Assembly: GCA_963816065.1 (NCBI GenBank)
Contig: CAWFJG010000022.1
Location: 391,307 to 455,306 of the forward strand
Direction of reading: 5' to 3'
Length of the DNA: 64,000 nt
Origin: Roseiarcus sp963816065
GTDB lineage: Bacteria; Pseudomonadota; Alphaproteobacteria; Rhizobiales; Beijerinckiaceae
Made by a program: the position numbers and the translations under genes. Numbering within the stretch: position 1 is the first letter of the stretch; each line of letters begins with the position of its first letter. Positions 9,851 through 19,741 of the stretch are shown piece after piece. The notes under the pieces were generated by a model that was not told the DNA's origin, made no database searches, and saw nothing but the letters and a program-made list of their open reading frames with translations.

Positions 9851-11052
9851 ATGACCATCGCGACCCTTCCCGAACGCAACTGGCTCGACGTCATCCACCC
9901 GACGGTCCGCGAGGCCGCGGCGAGCGGCATCGTCGAGGTGTTCGACTACGGCCGCGGGCGACAGGGATTGATCCCCCTCTGGATCGGCGAAGGCGATCTG
10001 CCGCCGCCCTCCGTGGCGGCCGAGGCGGCGAAGGCGTCGATCGATCGCGGCGAGACCTTCTACACCGCCCAGGCCGGCATCCCCGCGCTGCGCGAGGCGA
10101 TCGCCGGCTACATGACCCGCGTCTACGGCTCGGCGCCGGGGGGCAGGCCGTTCCTGCCCGAACGCTTCTTCGTCACCATTGGCGGCATGCATGCGATCGA
10201 GATCGCCACGCGCCTCACGCTCGGACCCGGCGAGGAGGCGCTGATCCCTTCGCCCGCCTGGCCGAACTTCGTCGGCGCGATCGAAACCTCGGGCGCCCGC
10301 GCCGTTCCCGTCCCCCTTGGTCGCAAGGGCCGATGGAGCCTCGATCCGGAAAGCCTGCGCGCGGCCGTGACGCCGGCGACGAGGGTCATCTTCCTGAATT
10401 CGCCGGCCAATCCGACCGGCTTTGTCGCCACGCGCGAGGAATTAGCCGCGACCCTCGCCATCGCCCGCGCGCATGACCTCTGGATCGTCGCCGACGAAAT
10501 CTACGGCCGCCTGACCTACGACGGCGCCCGCGCGCCGTCGTTCCATGACGTGATGGCGCCGGACGACAAGATTTTGTTCGTCCAGACTCTTCTCGAAGAA
10601 CTGGGCGATGACCGGGTTTCGCGTCGGCTGGCTCGAAGTCGCCGCCGGCGCTCGGGCCGGTGATCGAGAACCTCGTCCAGTTCACCACCTCGGGCGTGCC
10701 GGTGTTCACCCAGCGCGCCGCGATCGCTGCGCTCAACGAAGGCGAGGCGTTTCTCGCCGCCCAGGTTGAGCGCTGCCGCCGCTCGCGCGATATCCTTTGC
10801 GAGGGGCTGAGGGCCACCGGCCGGGTTCGCTTCTTCGAGCCGGAAGCGGCGTTCTACCTCTTCTTCGAGGTCGACGGCTTTCCCGATTCGCGGGCGCTGG
10901 CGCTGCGGCTGATCGACGAGGCGGGGATCGGCGCGGCCCCGGGCTCGGCCTTCGGCCCTGGCGGAGAAGGCCATCTTCGGGTCTGCTTCGCCCGCGACCC
11001 GGCGCAAATGGAAGAGGCGACGCGGCGGCTCGTGCGCTGGCTGAAGAGATGA
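9851..11052 (+). CDS. PLP-dependent class I/II aminotransferase, two frame breaks
   Basis: About 400 residues in total. Fold type I aminotransferase (AspB/AAT-like): N-terminal LIPLWIGEGDLPPP, substrate/PLP-binding FVTIGGMHAIEIA, IFLNSPANPTGF and IVADEIYGRLTY are all present. The frame breaks near 10585 (one extra base) and again near 10655 (one extra base). Between them the frame reads FSKNWAMTGFRVGWLEV, which contains the Schiff-base lysine, and the last third (from VIENLVQFTTSGVPVFTQ) ends at 11052. Both breaks keep homology, so indel error is likely. Substrate cannot be assigned. Divergent from the glycosyltransferase. Confidence 0.85.
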
Positions 11053-11082
11053 CCGAAGAGGCGTGACGCGCTGTCTTGGGCG

Positions 11083-11472
11083 TCACGCCGGCTTGTGGCA
11101 GACGGCCTCGACGTTGTCTCCGTCGGGGTCGAGGACGAAGGCGCCGTAGTAATTCGGATGATAGTGCGGTCTCAGGCCAGGCGCGCCGTTGTCCTTGCCT
11201 CCGGCCGCGATCGCGGCCTTATAGAAGGAGTCGACCTCGGCCCGCGTTTCCGCGGCGAAGGCGATATGCGCCCCGCCCCTCGGCTTGTCGGCGGTTCCGA
11301 TCCAGAAGAACGGCTTGCCGGCAACTCCAAACCCGGCATGGGCGTCGGCCCCTGTCTCCTCCGCGCTGACCTCCATCACCAGCGAAAGCCCGAGCGGCTT
11401 CAGCGCGGCCTGGTAGAACGCCCTCGAGCGCGCAAAGTCGGCGACCGAGATTCCGATATGGTCGAACATCAT
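11083..11472 (-). CDS. VOC-family (glyoxalase/dioxygenase fold) protein
   Basis: 129 residues covering one vicinal-oxygen-chelate module: MFDHIGISVADFARSRAFY at the N-terminus supplies the first metal-ligand His, GGAHIAFAAE the middle strand, and YYGAFVLDPDGDNVEAVCH the terminal strand with the conserved Glu. Such proteins bind a divalent metal and act in glyoxalase, dioxygenase or resistance reactions; the exact substrate is not readable. Same strand as the cupin gene 34 bases upstream, probably one transcript. Confidence 0.88.
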   Translation of the reverse strand: MMFDHIGISVADFARSRAFYQAALKPLGLSLVMEVSAEETGADAHAGFGVAGKPFFWIGTADKPRGGAHIAFAAETRAEVDSFYKAAIAAGGKDNGAPGLRPHYHPNYYGAFVLDPDGDNVEAVCHKPA

Positions 11473-11506
11473 CCGGCTCCTTCATTCCGCCGCGATAGGA
11501 GGGGTC

Positions 11507-11932
11507 TCAGGCGCTCCGAATGCCGGGAAGCGGCGAGTGCGCGGCATCGGCGAGATTGACGACGATGTCTTCCGGGGAACGGCAGGCGATCCACCAGAGT
11601 TCGTCGGTCGCGCTCATGTCGGCTTCAAGGCGAGGCAGGAACGGCGGCGCGAACATGAAGTCGCCCCCGGTGAGGTCGAGGAATTCCTGATAGCCCTCGC
11701 CAAAATAGATGCGAGCGCGACCCGACAGGACATAAGCTCCGGTTTCGGCCTCGCCGTGATGATGCGGCAAGGAGCGGAAGCCGGGCTTGTTGCTCGCCTT
11801 GCCGAACCAAAGTCTGGTCGCCGGCGTGTGGCGCGGCCCCACGCCCGATACGATCGCCAGACCGCCCGACTGACTTGTCCCGGCGTGCTCGCCGCCGCTC
11901 CTCGTCACCACGATCCGATCGCCAGCAGCCAT
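11507..11932 (-). CDS. Cupin-domain protein
   Basis: About 141 residues starting MAAGDRIVVTRSG (an ATG two codons earlier at 11938 is possible). The cupin motif 1 appears as SLPHHHGEAETGAYVLSGRA with three histidines and a Glu for metal binding; motif 2 is LDLTGGDFMFAPPFLPR. A small cytosolic beta-barrel, either an enzyme or a metabolite sensor. Likely co-transcribed with the VOC protein that follows. Confidence 0.82.
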   Translation of the reverse strand: MAAGDRIVVTRSGGEHAGTSQSGGLAIVSGVGPRHTPATRLWFGKASNKPGFRSLPHHHGEAETGAYVLSGRARIYFGEGYQEFLDLTGGDFMFAPPFLPRLEADMSATDELWWIACRSPEDIVVNLADAAHSPLPGIRSA

Positions 11933-12108
11933 TTCCACTCCTTTGTCGGGATGGACGGGACGCCCCGCCCGGGACGGCCCGCGCGCGGCTCAGCATGGCG
12001 CCGCGGCCGAAAGCAGGCAACCGGCTCTGCAATTGCCGCCCTTTCTCCAGCGGCAATTCTGCTAGAGTCCGAATTCGGGTCCGGGCGAAAGGAACTCTGG
12101 CGCTAAGC

Positions 12109-12864
12109 ATGGCGATGGGCGGATTGTTGCGGCTGTTCGAGCGCGGGCGTGAACCCGCGCATCTCGACCTGAGGCACAACGGCGAAGTGTACCGCATCGC
12201 GATCAACCGCTCGACGCGATCGCGACGGTTCACCCTCCGGGTTCGGACGGCGAGCCGCGACGTGCTGCTGACCGTGCCGGCGCGCGCGCCGATGTCGGCG
12301 GCGCGGGAATTCGCGGAGCGCCATGCGGCCTGGATCGGCGTGCGGCTTGCCCGGTTGCCGCAGCCGGTCGCCTTCGAGCCGCTGGCGAAGACGCCGCTGC
12401 GCGGCGTCGATCACACCATCGTCCACAAGCCCGGGGCGCGCGGGGTCGTCTGGACCGAGGCGGGCGAGCACGGACCGGTCATTTGCGTCGCGGGCGAGCG
12501 GCCGCATGTGGCGCGGCGAGTGCACGACTTCCTCCGGCGGGAGGCGATGAAAGACATCGAGGCGGCGGTGACCCGCCACGCCAAGTCGATCGGCGTCCAG
12601 CCGAAGCGCATCGCGGTGCGCGACACGGTCAGCCGCTGGGGATCGTGCTCGTCGTCCGGCCGGCTCAGTTTCTCCTGGCGGCTGATCCTGGCGCCGCCCT
12701 ACGTGCTCGACTACCTCGCCGCCCACGAGGTCGCGCATCTCGTGCACCTCAACCATTCCGCAAAATACTGGGCGCTGGTCGGTCGCGTCTCGCCCGACGT
12801 GAGGCGGGCGGAGGCGTGGCTCAAGGCGCATGGCGCAAGCCTGCACCGCTACGGCGCGGAGTGA
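12109..12864 (+). CDS. YgjP/DUF45-type zinc metallopeptidase
   Basis: About 251 residues. The catalytic zinc motif HEVAHL (HExxH) lies in YLAAHEVAHLVHLNHSAKYW, with the third ligand His in the same helix-turn, as in YgjP-like M48/DUF45 proteins. The preceding RDTVSRWGSCSSSGRLSFSWRL is the family's signature RWGSC segment. Start chosen at ATG 12109 (MAMGGLLRLFER) because upstream codons in the same frame show no conserved sequence and overlap the cupin promoter region. Cytosolic, function in the family poorly known. Confidence 0.88.
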   Translation: MAMGGLLRLFERGREPAHLDLRHNGEVYRIAINRSTRSRRFTLRVRTASRDVLLTVPARAPMSAAREFAERHAAWIGVRLARLPQPVAFEPLAKTPLRGVDHTIVHKPGARGVVWTEAGEHGPVICVAGERPHVARRVHDFLRREAMKDIEAAVTRHAKSIGVQPKRIAVRDTVSRWGSCSSSGRLSFSWRLILAPPYVLDYLAAHEVAHLVHLNHSAKYWALVGRVSPDVRRAEAWLKAHGASLHRYGAE

Positions 12865-12895
12865 TGCCCTAAACCGTCGCAGTTGCGTGCGGCCA

Positions 12896-13865
12896 TCATT
12901 CCTCAAAAAAGTCTTCGTCGAGTTTCTTAAGCACGACCGTCTGTTGGACTTGAACTCCAACGTTGAAGCGCGCCATGAGCTCGGCGAGTTGATCGCCGTC
13001 AATAAGCGCGACTTGCTTCTGGCTCGCACGCCCCGAATTCTTAGCAGCTGCGCTGAATTTCGCGGTGGTTATGAAGACGCCGCGTGTGGCGCCCTTGTCG
13101 TCAAGAGCCCCTTTGAACGCTTGGATCTGGCCAGGCCCAATGACCGTTTCCCTGTCGTAGCACTTAGCCTGAACATAAACGGGGTCAATGCCGAGTGCGT
13201 CTTCATGTATGACTCCATCGACACCGCCGTCTCCTTTGCCGCCAAGCTGAAGCGCGGCCTCTTCGCGGCCGCGGCCGTATCCCATCGCAAGCAGAAGCCG
13301 AAATCACCAGACGTTCGAAAAACTTCGCTCGAATCGATACCGGCTCAATCTGGAAGATGCGATTTAAGAGATCGTCCCGCAGCTGTGCCTCTATTTCCTT
13401 GGCGGCGGCTGCTATTCTCTCATTAGGAGGCTCTGGCAACGCGACCGGCGCGGCAGGCGAAACGGCATGCACAGATGCGTTCTCGCCCGCGCTGCCGTTG
13501 TTAGCCTTTCGACGAAACGCGCGAAATTCGGGATACTGATCCAGAAAATGAACGTCGATGCGCGGGGGCTTTGTATCCAGGACCTCCTGACCGCGTTCGC
13601 TGATTCTGAACACTCCCCGACGCGTTTGGTCGAGCAGTCCAGCCTTTGCCAGATAGGTTTTCGCCCAATGCGCTCGATTGTTCACCACTGGGAATCCACC
13701 GCTGGGTAGAGGCAGTACCATCTGCTCCGGCGTCAAATGAAATTCCTTGCCAATCTTCTCAACCACCTTTGGTATTGTGGTTTCACCATCTGCCGCAGCC
13801 TTCAGGACGGGCAGCATCAGCGTTTGGTAATCTGGTATTTCGGGCAATCTGGTCGGCCCCCACAT
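12896..13865 (-). CDS. mrr: Mrr-type (type IV) restriction endonuclease, frame-broken
   Basis: Two overlapping frames make one protein of about 320 residues. The N-terminal half (13865 to about 13298) has the Mrr winged-helix domain: IPDYQTLMLPVLKAAADGE, RAHWAKTYLAKAGLL and RRGVFRISERGQEVL. The C-terminal half has the PD-(D/E)XK nuclease: AMGYGRGREEAALQLGG, then GDGGVDGVI and YVQAKCYD, with catalytic Asp, Gln and Lys in the expected order, and GVFITTAKFS, VALIDGDQLAELM. The break near 13298 is one extra base (LVIS then LLLAMGYG). Mrr enzymes cleave modified, mostly methylated, foreign DNA. Base composition is lower in GC than the neighbours, consistent with acquisition. Confidence 0.85.
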
Positions 13866-13874
13866 CGACTGACA

Positions 13875-14654
13875 CTATGGCTCGCTATCTGAACTGCCTT
13901 CTACCATCCTTTCCAACGCTCCGAACAGAAGCTCCAGGTCCTGCGGCCGCGACAGGCGGTGGTCGCCGTCCTTGATCAGGGTCAACGTCGCCGGATCGCC
14001 GCCGAGGCGCTCCATCAGCTTGAGCGCGTGCGCGTAAGGCACCGAATCGTCCCGCATCCCCTGCAGGACGGCGACCGGGCAATGGGTGCGGATCATCCCC
14101 CCGAACAAGAGGTGCTTGCGGCCGTCCTCGATCAGCGCGCGCGTAAAGACGTCAGGCGCATCGGAATAGGCCGAGCGCGGCCGCCACGCGCCCTCCTCCA
14201 TGATCGCACGCCGGCCTTCCTCCGGCGCCTCCGCCCAGATCAGCGCCTCGGTGAAATCGACCGCCGGGGCGATCAGGACGAGGCCCGCGAGCCGATCGCT
14301 CTCGCCGGCCTCGATCAGGGCGCGAGCGGCGAGCAGCGCCAGATAGCCGCCCATCGACGAGCCGAGGAGAATCTGCGGTCCCTCCGTCTCGGCCCGGACA
14401 AGCGCCAGCGTCTCCTCGAGCCACTGCGTGACCGTGCCGTCCTCGAGCCGTCCCTCCGAGCGGCCGTGGCCGGAATAGTCGAAGCGCAGAAGCGCGAGGC
14501 CGAGCCGTTCGGCCTCCGCCTCGAGCGCGCTCGCCTTGGTCGAGTCCATGTCGGAGCGGTAGCCGCAGAGCCAGACGAGGCCGGGCTTGCCGCTTTGCGC
14601 TGGCGCGCGCCGGCGAAAGGCGATACGTCGTCGATGCGGGGGATTCTCCCACAC
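13875..14654 (-). CDS. Alpha/beta hydrolase
   Basis: 259 residues. Nucleophile elbow GSSMGGYLAL (Ser), acid in QGMRDDSVPYAHAL (Asp) and catalytic His in KDGDHRLSRPQDL give the full triad; the oxyanion strand is LVWLCGYRSDMDS, and LLRFDYSGHGRSEG is the typical loop after strand 4. Length and motifs fit the small serine hydrolases related to ABHD10/acyl-protein thioesterases. No signal peptide, so cytosolic. Divergent from the glycosyltransferase at 14698. Confidence 0.88.
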   Translation of the reverse strand: MWENPPHRRRIAFRRRAPAQSGKPGLVWLCGYRSDMDSTKASALEAEAERLGLALLRFDYSGHGRSEGRLEDGTVTQWLEETLALVRAETEGPQILLGSSMGGYLALLAARALIEAGESDRLAGLVLIAPAVDFTEALIWAEAPEEGRRAIMEEGAWRPRSAYSDAPDVFTRALIEDGRKHLLFGGMIRTHCPVAVLQGMRDDSVPYAHALKLMERLGGDPATLTLIKDGDHRLSRPQDLELLFGALERMVEGSSDSEP

Positions 14655-14697
14655 TGTGAAATTTCGGCTCTTCGTTCGACACGTTCAGACGGTCCTC

Positions 14698-16230
14698 ATG
14701 AGGCTGCGTTTCGCCACGGCTGTCATCGCTCGCCGCGCCTGCGCCGGAGTTCTTCTCTACCGCGCCGGCGCGTCCCGAGCGAAGCTGCGCGTGACCGTCG
14801 AGCCGCTTTCCCCGTTCGGGCGCGGCGCCAACGCCCCGCTCGCGGGACGGACGATCGCGCAGATCGCCCCGCCGGTCGCCACGGGCGGCGATCGGCGCGC
14901 AACGCTGGCGGTCGCCGAAGCGTTGATCGAGGCGGGCGCCCGCGCGCTCGTCGTCTCCGATCCGGGCGAACTCGCCAGCGAAGCGCAGGCGATCGGCGCC
15001 TTGCACGTTCCGTTTCCCGCCGCGACCGAAAATCCCCTGGCCATGATGCTCAACGTACGGCGCCTCGCGCGCATGCTGTCCGCGCGAGCGGTCGATCTCG
15101 TCCACACGCGCTCGCGCGGCGCGGCCTGGGTGGCGCTCGGCGCCTGCCGCAAGCTGCAGCGGGCGCTGGTGACCTCGATCCCCGGCGAGGGGCCGGCCGG
15201 CCGGCCGCGCAGCAGCTTCGAGTCGGCGCTCGCCGAGGGCGATCTCGTCATCGCCGCTTCGGACTATGCCGCCGAGCGGATGGGCGACATCTTTCCCTCG
15301 GCGCGGACGCGGCTCCGGATCGTGCGGCCCGGTCTCGACGTCGCCAAACTCTGGCCCGAGGCGGTCAGCCGATCGCGGGTCGCCAAGGTGCGAGAAGGCT
15401 GGGGCGTCGCGCCGCACGAACGAGTCGTGCTGGCGCCGGGACGGCTCGCCCCGGGGCGCGGCCAGGCGCTGGTCGTCGAGGCTGCGGCGCTGATCGCCAG
15501 GCGCGGCCTCGGCGATGTCCGATTCGTGCTGGCGGGCGAAGCGCAGAAGGCCGCGTTCGGGCGCGAGCTCGACGCGCTGGCCGCCTCGCGCGGCGTCAAG
15601 GACACGGTTCAGCGCCTCGACGCCGAAGCCGATCGCGCCGCCGCCTTCGTTGCCGCGAGCGTGGTCGTCTTTCCGGCGCGGGCGGCCGACGGCGTGACGC
15701 GCGCCGTGATCGAGGCGACCGCGGCCGGCGCCTTGACCATCGTCGCAGACATCGGCACGGCCAGCGAGATCATCGTCGCGCCGCCGCACGCGCCGCCCGA
15801 CCAGCGCTCGGGATGGCTCGTCCCAGTCGGAGACGCCGCTGCGCTCGCGGACGCGATCGAAGCGGCGCTGACGCTCGGCGCGTCGGCGCGGGAGGCGACT
15901 CGCCGGCGGTCGCGCGAGCGCGCCGCCGCCCAATATTCACTGGCGCGGATGACGGGCGACACCTTGAACGTCTACGCGGAGGCGTTGCGAAGAAGGGGGC
16001 TGGCTGATGGCCGCCAAAGGATACAGCGCGCGTCAGTCGAGATTGGCCAGCAGAATCAAAACTCAAAGGTCTTCATCAAAGAAATTCCATGTGGCCGCAT
16101 GCGCCTGTTGAACATGCGGAGGAAGGTTTCGAGAGGCCTGCGACTGCTGATTTGCAGTGGTGTCGTAGTAACATGGGTGCAGTCCCAAACATTTCTTCTT
16201 TTCATCATGCTTTATTTCCCACATCTCTAG
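14698..16230 (+). CDS. Glycosyltransferase family 4 (group 1), abnormal 3' end
   Basis: GT-B glycosyltransferase: RTIAQIAPPVATGGDRRATLAVAE at the N-terminal domain, LVHTRSRGAAWVALGAC, LRIVRPGLDVAKLWP, VLAPGRLAPGRGQALVVEAA and VTRAVIEATAAGALTIVADI in the donor domain. It probably works on lipopolysaccharide or another envelope glycan. Homology ends near 15990 (TLNVYAEALRRRG); the remaining 75 residues are not family sequence and run antisense into a low-GC gene. At the G5 run near 15993 another frame stops at once (KKGAG), so a frame break or the insertion of the 16-17 kb segment has removed the normal stop. Start at 14698 is a choice; upstream GTG codons exist. Confidence 0.75.
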   Translation: MRLRFATAVIARRACAGVLLYRAGASRAKLRVTVEPLSPFGRGANAPLAGRTIAQIAPPVATGGDRRATLAVAEALIEAGARALVVSDPGELASEAQAIGALHVPFPAATENPLAMMLNVRRLARMLSARAVDLVHTRSRGAAWVALGACRKLQRALVTSIPGEGPAGRPRSSFESALAEGDLVIAASDYAAERMGDIFPSARTRLRIVRPGLDVAKLWPEAVSRSRVAKVREGWGVAPHERVVLAPGRLAPGRGQALVVEAAALIARRGLGDVRFVLAGEAQKAAFGRELDALAASRGVKDTVQRLDAEADRAAAFVAASVVVFPARAADGVTRAVIEATAAGALTIVADIGTASEIIVAPPHAPPDQRSGWLVPVGDAAALADAIEAALTLGASAREATRRRSRERAAAQYSLARMTGDTLNVYAEALRRRGLADGRQRIQRASVEIGQQNQNSKVFIKEIPCGRMRLLNMRRKVSRGLRLLICSGVVVTWVQSQTFLLFIMLYFPHL

Positions 16231-16818
16231 CCGCATTTGAACAAGTTTCTTACGCGACTTGATAGCGGGCTTCATCTTCTCGACCTCTTTCTTCACGAGT
16301 ATGACGAATTCCTCGATCAGTTTCAGATTTTTTTCTAAATCTGAGATGCACGATTTCGCCAGCGCGTACTCAAAAGCCATTTTGAACGCATCGTCGCACG
16401 ATGCAGGGAGCGGTCTATCCTTCATTTTCTTTTCAAAATATTTCCGCATTACTGTGTATTGCCCGAACACATCGGCTAAATCCGCATTAATTTTCTCGTT
16501 TCTATATTGAATCACTTTGTGAGTATTGTCATAGCCAGCTTCGGCCTGATTCAGCAGGACATCGAGCGTTTTGGCGTTTACAGCATCGCCGATCGGGTCA
16601 GAAACGAGTTGATCGAACGCGAAGCTAAGCTCCTGCCCCACCAGTGGAACCTTGCCAATGCCGTAGCTCGTCGCGGACAGAGCGATTGTCGTCGCCTTGG
16701 CGACGCCAACTTCCTTGATTTGCTCTTCAAATTTGGCGATCTTCATGTGCACCCCGCCTGACGAGGACTCTTTCGCCATGCGTTTGGCTGTATTCCAAAG
16801 CTCGTCCTTTTTCAGCAT
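16063..16818 (-). CDS. Unknown protein in a low-GC insert
   Basis: 251 residues from ATG 16818 (MLKKDELWNTAKRMAKES), which has GGGAG 6 bases upstream. Not recognised. It is helical and Lys/Glu-rich, with one Gly-containing hydrophobic stretch (residues 35-65, ATTIALSATSYGIGKVPLVG) and a probable coiled coil near residues 135-200 (KKEVEKMKPAIKSRKKLVQ). No signal peptide. Base composition is far lower in GC than its neighbours and codon use differs, so it was probably acquired. Its stop lies inside the over-run of the converging glycosyltransferase gene. Confidence 0.65.
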   Translation of the reverse strand: MLKKDELWNTAKRMAKESSSGGVHMKIAKFEEQIKEVGVAKATTIALSATSYGIGKVPLVGQELSFAFDQLVSDPIGDAVNAKTLDVLLNQAEAGYDNTHKVIQYRNEKINADLADVFGQYTVMRKYFEKKMKDRPLPASCDDAFKMAFEYALAKSCISDLEKNLKLIEEFVILVKKEVEKMKPAIKSRKKLVQMRLEMWEIKHDEKKKCLGLHPCYYDTTANQQSQASRNLPPHVQQAHAATWNFFDEDL

Positions 16819-17466
16819 TGTGCGCTCCCTTCGCTTTTCGCCGTTGTCCTGGCGATCCTGTCCAGATGACGCCTGCCGCAACACCCAAGACGAACAGTTG
16901 CTTGTACGGCTTCAATAATCAGAAGCCATTCGTAACCTTCCTCATAAGCGCCTCAGCCCAGTCCTGCTCGATGGACGGAGAGCTACAGTATTTAGCGTTC
17001 AGGCAGCCGCGATATAGTTTGTCACAATAGGTTGATTATTTCTCCGATGGCAAGCCATTCCATGTATCACTTGGACTCTCGGTGATTTATTTGCCTCGGG
17101 CCGTCACAAACGCTCGGCGCGAAACACCCTCGAAGCCGACGATGCGCTCGCCCTCGATTTCTAGGAGCAAGGGTCGAGGCCAGCGCCGAGCGCAGGTCGC
17201 ATGTTCGTCGGGCCGCACATTGTCGGCGCGGTCGTTGACTGCGTCGCGCGCTCGAGCGGAGCGCGGGACGCAGTTGGGTGCGCCGACCCACACACAATAG
17301 GGTCTGACGCGCAGAGCGGCTCGCGCCGCCTGTCGAGGTCCGCGATCAGCCCGTCGCCGATGGCGTTGACGCAGACGCCGGCGAGGCCGGGCATCCAGGC
17401 GGCCCGACCGCCGAAGCGCCGAAGCGCCGAAGGGCTGAAAAGCCCCCGGGCGCTCCAGCGACAACA
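16819..17466. other. Gene-free stretch spanning the insert boundary
   Basis: No convincing gene. Composition changes sharply near 17090, from the low-GC insert to host-like sequence. Positions 17405-17431 hold a short tandem of CGCCGAAG (three copies). The high-GC part lies just past the pirin stop and shows only shadow frames. Confidence 0.5.
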
Positions 17467-18373
17467 TCAACTCCGGATGAAAGACCCGTCGCGCAGGTCC
17501 ATCATCGCCTGACGGATTTCCGCGTCGGTGTTCATGACGATCGGCCCGTGCCAGGCGATCGGCTCGCGCAAGGGGCGGCCGGAAACAAGCAGGAAGCGCA
17601 CGCCCTCGTCGGCCGCCCGGACGACGATCTCGTCGCCCGCGCCGAACACCACGAGCGAGCGGTTGCCGACCGCGTCGCGCACCAGGACGTCCCGGCCGTT
17701 CGCCTCGGCCTCCCGCAGCACGCCGAACGGCTCCGAGGCGTCGGCGAAATCGGCCGATCCCTCGAAGATGTAGGCGAAGGCCTGACGGTAGTCCTCGACC
17801 TTGAGGCGCTTCGTCTTGCCCGCGGGCACCGAGACGTCGAGATAGCGCGGTTCGGCGGCGACGCCGTCGACCGGGCCGGTCTTGCCCCAGAACTCGCCGC
17901 AGATGACGCGCACGCGTCGTTCCGTCGTCGTCGGTGACTTCGGGGATCGCCGTGGACGGGACGTCCTGGTAGCGCGGCCTCGTCATCTTGAGCCGCGACG
18001 GCAGGTTCGCCCACAGCTGGAAGCCGTGCATGCGGCCTTTGGCGTCGCCTGCCGGCATTTCCTGGTGCATGATGCCGCTGCCGGCGGTCATCCACTGGAC
18101 GTCGCCCGCGCCGAGCTTGCCGCGGTTGCCGAGGCTGTCGCCGTGCTCGACGGAGCCGGCGAGCACATAGGTGATCGTCTCAATGCCGCGATGGGGATGC
18201 CAGGGAAAGCCGGCGCGATAGTCGGCCGGATCGTCGCCGCGGAAATCGTCCATCATCAGGAACGGATCGAAGTCGGAGGTGTCGCCGAAGCCAAAGGCGC
18301 GGCGCAGGCGCACGCCGGCGCCCTCCATGGTGGGGCGGCTGAGGTTGACGCGTTTTACGGGTCGAATGGACAT
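17467..18373 (-). CDS. Pirin family protein, one frame break
   Basis: About 300 residues. N-terminal cupin with the iron site: FPWHPHRGIETITYVLAG (two His), HGDSLGNRGKLGAGDVQWMTAGSGIMHQEMP (His and Glu); the C-terminal cupin includes VICGEFWGKTGPV and SLVVFGAGDEIVVRA. The frame breaks near 17910, where GTTRARHL in one frame should continue VRVICGEFWG in the next (one extra base). Pirins are Fe(II) bicupins; bacterial ones include quercetinase-like enzymes and metabolic regulators. Single gene. Confidence 0.88.
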
Positions 18374-18746
18374 GGGGCACTCCGTTGCAAACTAGAGGGA
18401 CGCGCCGGCGAAATACTGATCCTGTTCAATGCCGAAGGAATTCGGTGTTCGCAAGCTCATTTCTCGCAAAAGTTAGGAATAGGATCCGGACGTTTCAAGT
18501 CTATCACCAGATTTGAACGATCCCATCGGCCGGAGCGATTGACTAGACCGGCGCGAGCGCCGCCCGCCGCGAGGTCGGCCAAGCGCGGCCTCGTCCTCTT
18601 GCGCCGGCAAAGCGAGTCAAAAACACATAATATGTTAGTTTTATTGCGGACCGCCAGGGCGCCTGGATTGGCGGTGCAAAGTTGCACGTTTTGGCGCCCA
18701 AGCCCTTGATATCGGCTAGATCCGCAAATCGGTGCGCGCCTCCGCA
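18374..18746. other. Gap between pirin and psuK
   Basis: 373 bases with no gene seen. It includes an AT-rich patch at 18610-18640 (ACATAATATGTTAG, weakly palindromic) that could hold a promoter for pirin, but no clear -35/-10 pair is evident. Confidence 0.4.
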
Positions 18747-19741
18747 TCACGCGGTCGGGCCGCAGAGAGGCGGACTGCGGTTCAGAGCCGAGGCGCCGGG
18801 GCCGGCCCGATCGGCGTCAACGCGGAAGCGCTCCCCCGTCCTGGGCCGTCCGCCGATCCGGGTCGTGGCCGTCGCGCCCGCCGTGACTGCGCGGCGGAGG
18901 GCCTCTTCGATCTCCAGGCCCGCCAACCTTGCGGCGAGGAACGCGGCGGCGAAGGCGTCGCCCGCGCCGATGGCGTCGATCGTTTCGATGGCCGGCGCTT
19001 CGATCCGCCAGCGTCGAGCGCCTTCGGCCGCGAGGCAGCCGGCGGCGCCGCGCTTGATGACGACAAGCGGATAGAGCGCGCCAAGCCGGGCGCACTGGAC
19101 ATCCGGGTCGGCCGAGCCGGCCAGAACCTCGGCCTCGTCGGCGTTCGGCAGCAGAAGGGACGCGCCGCGGGTCCAGTCGAGGAAATTCCCGGGGCCGACC
19201 TCGCGCAGGAATTCCGAGGACGCCGGATCGACGCTGACCGGGGTCGCGCCGGCCCGGCGCATCGCCTCGCGCACGGCGGCGCGCGGGGCGGAGGCGAAGA
19301 AGGAATAGCCGGAGAGGTGGATCAGCGCGGCCCCGGCGACCAGCGCGTCAGCAATGTCGGCGGCATCGAGCTTCTCGTTGGCGCCGCGGTCGGTGAAGAA
19401 GCTGCGCTCGCCGGAAGGGTCGATGAGCGCGATGAGTCGACCGGTCGGATGGTCCAGGTCGCCGACGAGATGGGGCGTGACCCCCGCCTCGATCAGCCGC
19501 GCCGATTCGGTCGCAAGATCAGCCGCTCCGACCCGGCCGACGAAGTCCACGGCCACGCCGAAGGCTGCGAGCCACGCCGCCTGGTTCGCCGCCGAGCCGC
19601 CCGGCTCGACGCGGATCGTCGCCCGCCGGTCGGAGCCGCGCGCGAGCGGCCCCTCAGGCCGGACGACGATGTCGGTCATCACGTCGCCGACGACGAGGAT
19701 GCGAGCAGAGCCGACCGCTGGCCGCCGCCAGGACGCCTCAT
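18747..19741 (-). CDS. psuK: PfkB-family kinase, probable pseudouridine kinase
   Basis: Ribokinase-like sugar kinase of about 330 residues. GGSAANQAAWLAAFG is the N-terminal PfkB signature, HLSGYSFFASAPR and LLLPNADEAEVLAG follow, and DAIGAGDAFAAAFLAARLAG is the C-terminal signature with the catalytic Asp. Because it directly follows psuG, it probably phosphorylates pseudouridine to its 5'-phosphate. The open frame proper begins at GTG 19682, but ILVVGDV, the conserved first strand, lies upstream in frame without a start. ATG 19741 overlaps the psuG stop (ATGA) in another frame, so a single-base break between 19690 and 19735 probably hides the real start. Confidence 0.8.

Noticed and set aside
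8747..10192. 481-codon minus-strand frame over the glycosyltransferase
   Set aside because: Shadow frame in another phase of the glycosyltransferase gene; Arg/Pro-rich translation without motifs.
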